A stretch of 9,501 nt of DNA from an uncultured Bacteroidota bacterium (GTDB lineage: Bacteria; Bacteroidota; Bacteroidia; Chitinophagales; Chitinophagaceae). Below the pieces are notes generated by a model. The model did no database searches. It saw only the letters and a list, made by a program, of their open reading frames with translations, and was not told where the DNA came from. The stretch is from the NCBI GenBank assembly GCA_903912435.1, contig CAIWHI010000838.1, forward strand, positions 1 through 9,501. Reading direction: 5' to 3'. Below, in pieces: positions 7,533 through 9,501 of this stretch (its first letter is position 1; the number at the start of each line of letters is the position of its first letter). The translations under genes were made by a program, and so were the position numbers.

Positions 7533-8438
7533 CTAATTCACTTTAATTCCGTGTTGCAATAAATATTTTTGAAGTGAATCTTCGATGTTTTTTATATCAG
7601 CATCATTAAGTTGAATGAGGTTTAAGCCCAGTTGATTATAAATTTCTATTTTTTTATTTTTTCGCAGGTTATATTTTTCATCATTTTCCATACCCCAATA
7701 TTCAATATAAACAGCTTTAGGTCTCCCATTACCTGATGGAATATGAAAATCAGAATAAACATTCTCTTCTGTATTTGGAAGTTTCTTTTCATATGCGTGT
7801 GCAATTCCCCATAAATAAAGTGAATCATCTATAGTTAACTCAGCTTTGGAACGAACATAATGACCATCCTTAGTTCTATATTCTGCGGGGAATTTTTTTC
7901 TAAAATCATATACCACATCAGATTTTTCAACACTTTGATCGTTTACGCTTTTTATAGGATTCTCTATTGGCGAGTCTTGAAACAATTCCAATAAGTCCCT
8001 GTTTGTCAAAGCTGACTCTGGCCATAAAACATAATGCCCACCTGATTGGTCGTGCTCAAATTGTTTACCACCAATTGCTTTGCCTAATTTTGTAATTCCC
8101 CAACCAGCAACAGTTTTCTCTACCCATCCAAGTTCATTAAGCAGTAGATTTAACCGTTGTGAGGAAATACTAAAATGTTTGCCAATTGCAGTAGCATTTA
8201 ATAGTTTAGAACTATCTTTTTTCTGATCATTTTCTAACTGAATACCCTCTGGCCAAACAATATACTCTCCAAACTTTGGACTAGTCCTTGTTTGCCCACC
8301 TTTTATCTTACCTAATTCAGTCAATAACCACTTATCATTGTTGCGTTCTATCCAACCGAGTGCTTTTAACTTATCAAACAAGTCGGTAGATTTTAATTGG
8401 ATTTGGGTTGCAAGTGCTGAAGTTGATAAATATTCCAT
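7533..8438 (-). CDS. Tandem winged-helix-like protein with PD-(D/E)XK-type nuclease domain
   Basis: A 301-residue cytoplasmic protein, probably a DNA-cleaving enzyme. Residues about 4-66 and 79-142 are two copies of one module: small helices (STSALATQIQLKS / NATAIGKHFSISS), LKALGWIE / LNELGWVE, a W-LT-LGK-GG turn (KWLLTELGKIKGG / GWGITKLGKAIGG), and a final strand YIVWPE / YVLWPE. This looks like a winged helix-turn-helix. A linker (about 143-185) leads to a nuclease-like domain: RSKAELTIDDSL (E200), NVYSDFHIP (D230), VYIEYWGM (E246) and the downstream lysines K262/K263. E, D and E-x-x-W spacing matches the endonuclease-like domain in some UvrD-type helicases and Vsr-like proteins. ATG at 8438 starts directly at module 1. 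It lies 52 nt upstream of the GH97 gene on the same strand, but no functional link is evident. Defence, repair or regulation are all possible; target unknown. Confidence 0.75.
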   Translation of the reverse strand: MEYLSTSALATQIQLKSTDLFDKLKALGWIERNNDKWLLTELGKIKGGQTRTSPKFGEYIVWPEGIQLENDQKKDSSKLLNATAIGKHFSISSQRLNLLLNELGWVEKTVAGWGITKLGKAIGGKQFEHDQSGGHYVLWPESALTNRDLLELFQDSPIENPIKSVNDQSVEKSDVVYDFRKKFPAEYRTKDGHYVRSKAELTIDDSLYLWGIAHAYEKKLPNTEENVYSDFHIPSGNGRPKAVYIEYWGMENDEKYNLRKNKKIEIYNQLGLNLIQLNDADIKNIEDSLQKYLLQHGIKVN

Positions 8439-8460
8439 AGATTTTCGAATTTCTCCGCTG

Positions 8461-8496
8461 CTAAATTATAAATTAGAATGAGAATAAAAGGGTCAA
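8461..8496 (-). promoter_or_regulatory. Weak candidate promoter for the nuclease gene
   Basis: Upstream of the minus-strand ATG at 8438 there is TTGACC (8491-8496, read on the minus strand), then 18 to 25 nt, then overlapping TAATTTAT and TAATTTAG (8461-8475). The latter differs by one base from the Bacteroidota -7 consensus TAnnTTTG. In DNA this AT-rich such matches arise by chance. The rest of the gap (8439-8724) shows no gene, only AT-rich sequence with a short palindrome CAATATATTG at 8562-8571. Confidence 0.25.
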
Positions 8497-8724
8497 TATT
8501 ATTTATCCATTTTTGTAAACAATAACCGACAAGAATACTTTTTAGATAAGGGTTCATCTTACAATATATTGATAATATATAAAATAGTAGATTATTTAGC
8601 TGAAAAGTGGTAAGGATAAGTGGTACTTAGCCAATTTGAAATTTCCCTACTTAGAACCCTAGTCAAGTTTTACACCTTTTCCCAATTTATCCTATATTAG
8701 CATCCCCTAAAAGCATTCGAAATA

Positions 8725-8931
8725 ATGTTCAAATTGGACAGAACTGTAGGTAAGGGGCAAACTCTTGAGGAGGCGTCAGCGAATCAGGCAGCTTATTGAA
8801 AAACCAAAACCGTGGATGAACGGTTGGCTGTGGTTATGTACCTGAATAGTATAGCTTACAATTTCGATATAAATAACCCTCCCCGCCTCGATAGAACGGT
8901 TTTCAGAACCCGAAAACATGAATCTAAATAA
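8725..8931 (+). pseudogene. Small conserved-type gene broken by one in-frame TGA
   Basis: From ATG 8725 the frame reads MFKLDRTVGKGQTLEEAS... to a TGA at codon 25 (8797-8799), then stays open through ERLAVVMYLNSIAYNF and NNPPRLDRTVFRTRKHESK to a TAA (8929-8931). The whole is 68 codons. A tryptophan (TGG) at the stop position would restore AYWKTKTVDERL, so one base change explains the break. I recall small Bacteroidota proteins of this type (LDRT near both ends, an ERL helix in the middle, a PPRLDRT-RKH end), sometimes next to a nucleotidyltransferase-like gene in toxin-antitoxin-like pairs, but I cannot confirm the family. The other frame on the opposite strand over this region looks like a shadow. 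It may be a genuine pseudogene or a sequencing error. Confidence 0.7.
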
Positions 8932-9035
8932 GCCATGTAATCTGATATTCATGCTTTTTTTAATTATTTTAATCAATTGAGGGCGATTAAAGCTTTTACC
9001 CTTTCCCTAACAACAACTTATACATTTCGGTATAA

Positions 9036-9266
9036 GAATCCACTTTAGGCGGATACCATGATTGGTATTTGCCGTCAATAGATGAATTAAGTAAATTATG
9101 CTATGTAAGAACTCAAGTGGGTATTGGCACGAATAGTTATTGGTCTTCTACAGAAATCCTTGCATCCCCAAATACCCAGGCTGGATATGTAAATTTTTAT
9201 AATTCAAACGCTGCTAATCAGTCCAAAACAGTAAGTTATTTTGTTCGAGCAATTCGAGCCTTTTAA
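9036..9266 (+). pseudogene. C-terminal fragment of a DUF1566/FISUMP-type domain
   Basis: The frame is open from just after a TAA (9033-9035) and encodes GGYHDWYLPSIDEL, NSYWSSTE and a final YFVRAIRAF before TAA at 9264-9266. These three blocks, in this order, are the end of the DUF1566 / Fibrobacter succinogenes major paralogous domain found in secreted Bacteroidota and Fibrobacteres proteins. The upstream part of the domain, a signal peptide and a proper start are missing; only a TTG at 9069 could begin it, which would cut the conserved GGYHDWY block. It is therefore best read as a decayed 5'-truncated remnant and not a 65-residue gene. No neighbour supplies the missing half. Confidence 0.75.
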
Positions 9267-9365
9267 CAATTATTACATTAAACCATTGCCCCTTTCGTTC
9301 AGCTTCGCACCATTATTGTAAAGAAAACCTGAAAAAAATTCGGAATGCAGGGCCTCTTTATATCG

Positions 9366-9499
9366 CGTTTAATCTACCTATTGTACCGTTTAACGTAAGA
9401 ATAGGTCAAACGGCTGTAAAAGTCAGTTTGCTTATGTCCAATTATACTAATCAAGGTTGTAGCCGGTCTTACCGTTTACCGTTTTTAGCGTTTAACGTA
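9366..9499. repeat. Dispersed CGTTTA-type short repeats at the right edge
   Basis: The 11-mer CGTTTAACGTA occurs exactly twice, at 9387-9397 and 9489-9499. Related CGTTTA or CGTTTTTA words occur at 9366, 9473 and 9480. The last three copies are almost contiguous, at 7- to 9-nt spacing. The 11-mer is close to self-complementary. The series may continue past the window. No gene is visible from 9267 to 9501. Confidence 0.5.
9376..9406. repeat. Stem-loop around a CGTTTAACGTA motif
   Basis: ACCTATT (9376-9382) and AATAGGT (9400-9406) form a perfect 7-bp inverted repeat with a 17-nt loop that holds one CGTTTAACGTA copy. It lies about 110 nt past the FISUMP fragment. There is no T-run after it, so it is a weak terminator candidate at best. 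Confidence 0.4.
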
Positions 9500-9501
9500 T
9501 G

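Noticed and set aside
7646..7828. Minus-strand 60-codon frame inside the nuclease gene
   Set aside because: Overlaps the conserved nuclease domain in another frame and is Lys/Ile-rich with no recognisable motif.
8797..8799. TGA as tryptophan or selenocysteine codon
   Set aside because: The GH97 gene in this window ends with TGA and no selenocysteine hairpin was seen after it, so a nonsense mutation or sequencing error is simpler.
8776..8976. Minus-strand 66-codon frame over the small pseudogene
   Set aside because: It is antisense to a plus-strand frame that reads as coherent protein; its own translation shows no domain or family pattern.
8996..9100. Minus-strand 34-codon open stretch ending SYTEMYKLLLGKG
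   Set aside because: The tail looks protein-like, but part of the stretch is antisense to the clear GGYHDWYLPS block, it has no usable start, and I cannot place it in a family.
1..9501. CRISPR array, tRNA or rRNA genes, intact insertion sequence
   Set aside because: No regularly spaced long direct repeats, no recognisable tRNA arms or rRNA sequence, and no transposase or integrase frame were found.

Overview
The window looks like Bacteroidota chromosomal DNA. It is AT-rich, its starts lack strong Shine-Dalgarno sequences, and it carries families typical of that phylum: a GH97 glycosidase, a CarboxypepD_reg-like surface protein, and a fragment of the DUF1566/FISUMP repeat family. No genus can be named from the sequence alone. 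Genes end with TAA, TAG and TGA, so the standard bacterial code applies.

Layout. Positions 1-295 hold the edge of a possible hydrophobic reading frame and two GC-rich hairpins. A minus-strand group follows: a secreted CarboxypepD_reg-like protein (2156-3508), a GT14/Branch-type glycosyltransferase (1227-2072) and a family 2 glycosyltransferase (296-1213). The two transferases are only 13 nt apart and probably act together on a surface polysaccharide or glycan. A 200-bp divergent region separates this group from a plus-strand lipoprotein (3709-4755) of unrecognised function that may be a TIM-barrel enzyme. The lipoprotein runs convergently, with a 10-nt gap, into a large minus-strand secreted GH97 alpha-glucosidase with a C-terminal discoidin-like carbohydrate-binding domain (4766-7480). 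A GC-rich imperfect palindrome overlaps the N-terminal coding end of the GH97 gene and makes its start uncertain. Upstream of it, on the same strand, is a two-repeat winged-helix-like protein with a C-terminal PD-(D/E)XK-type nuclease domain (7533-8438).

The last kilobase (8439-9501) contains gene debris. There is a small conserved-looking gene inactivated by a single in-frame TGA (8725-8931), an orphan C-terminal piece of a DUF1566/FISUMP domain (9036-9266), a stem-loop, and repeated CGTTTAACGTA motifs at the right edge. The pattern suggests a region of repeated insertion and decay.

The most interesting items are the double-reader nuclease, the putative TIM-barrel lipoprotein facing the GH97 gene, and the single-stop pseudogene. 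No complete multi-gene defence system, CRISPR array, tRNA, rRNA or intact mobile element was found.
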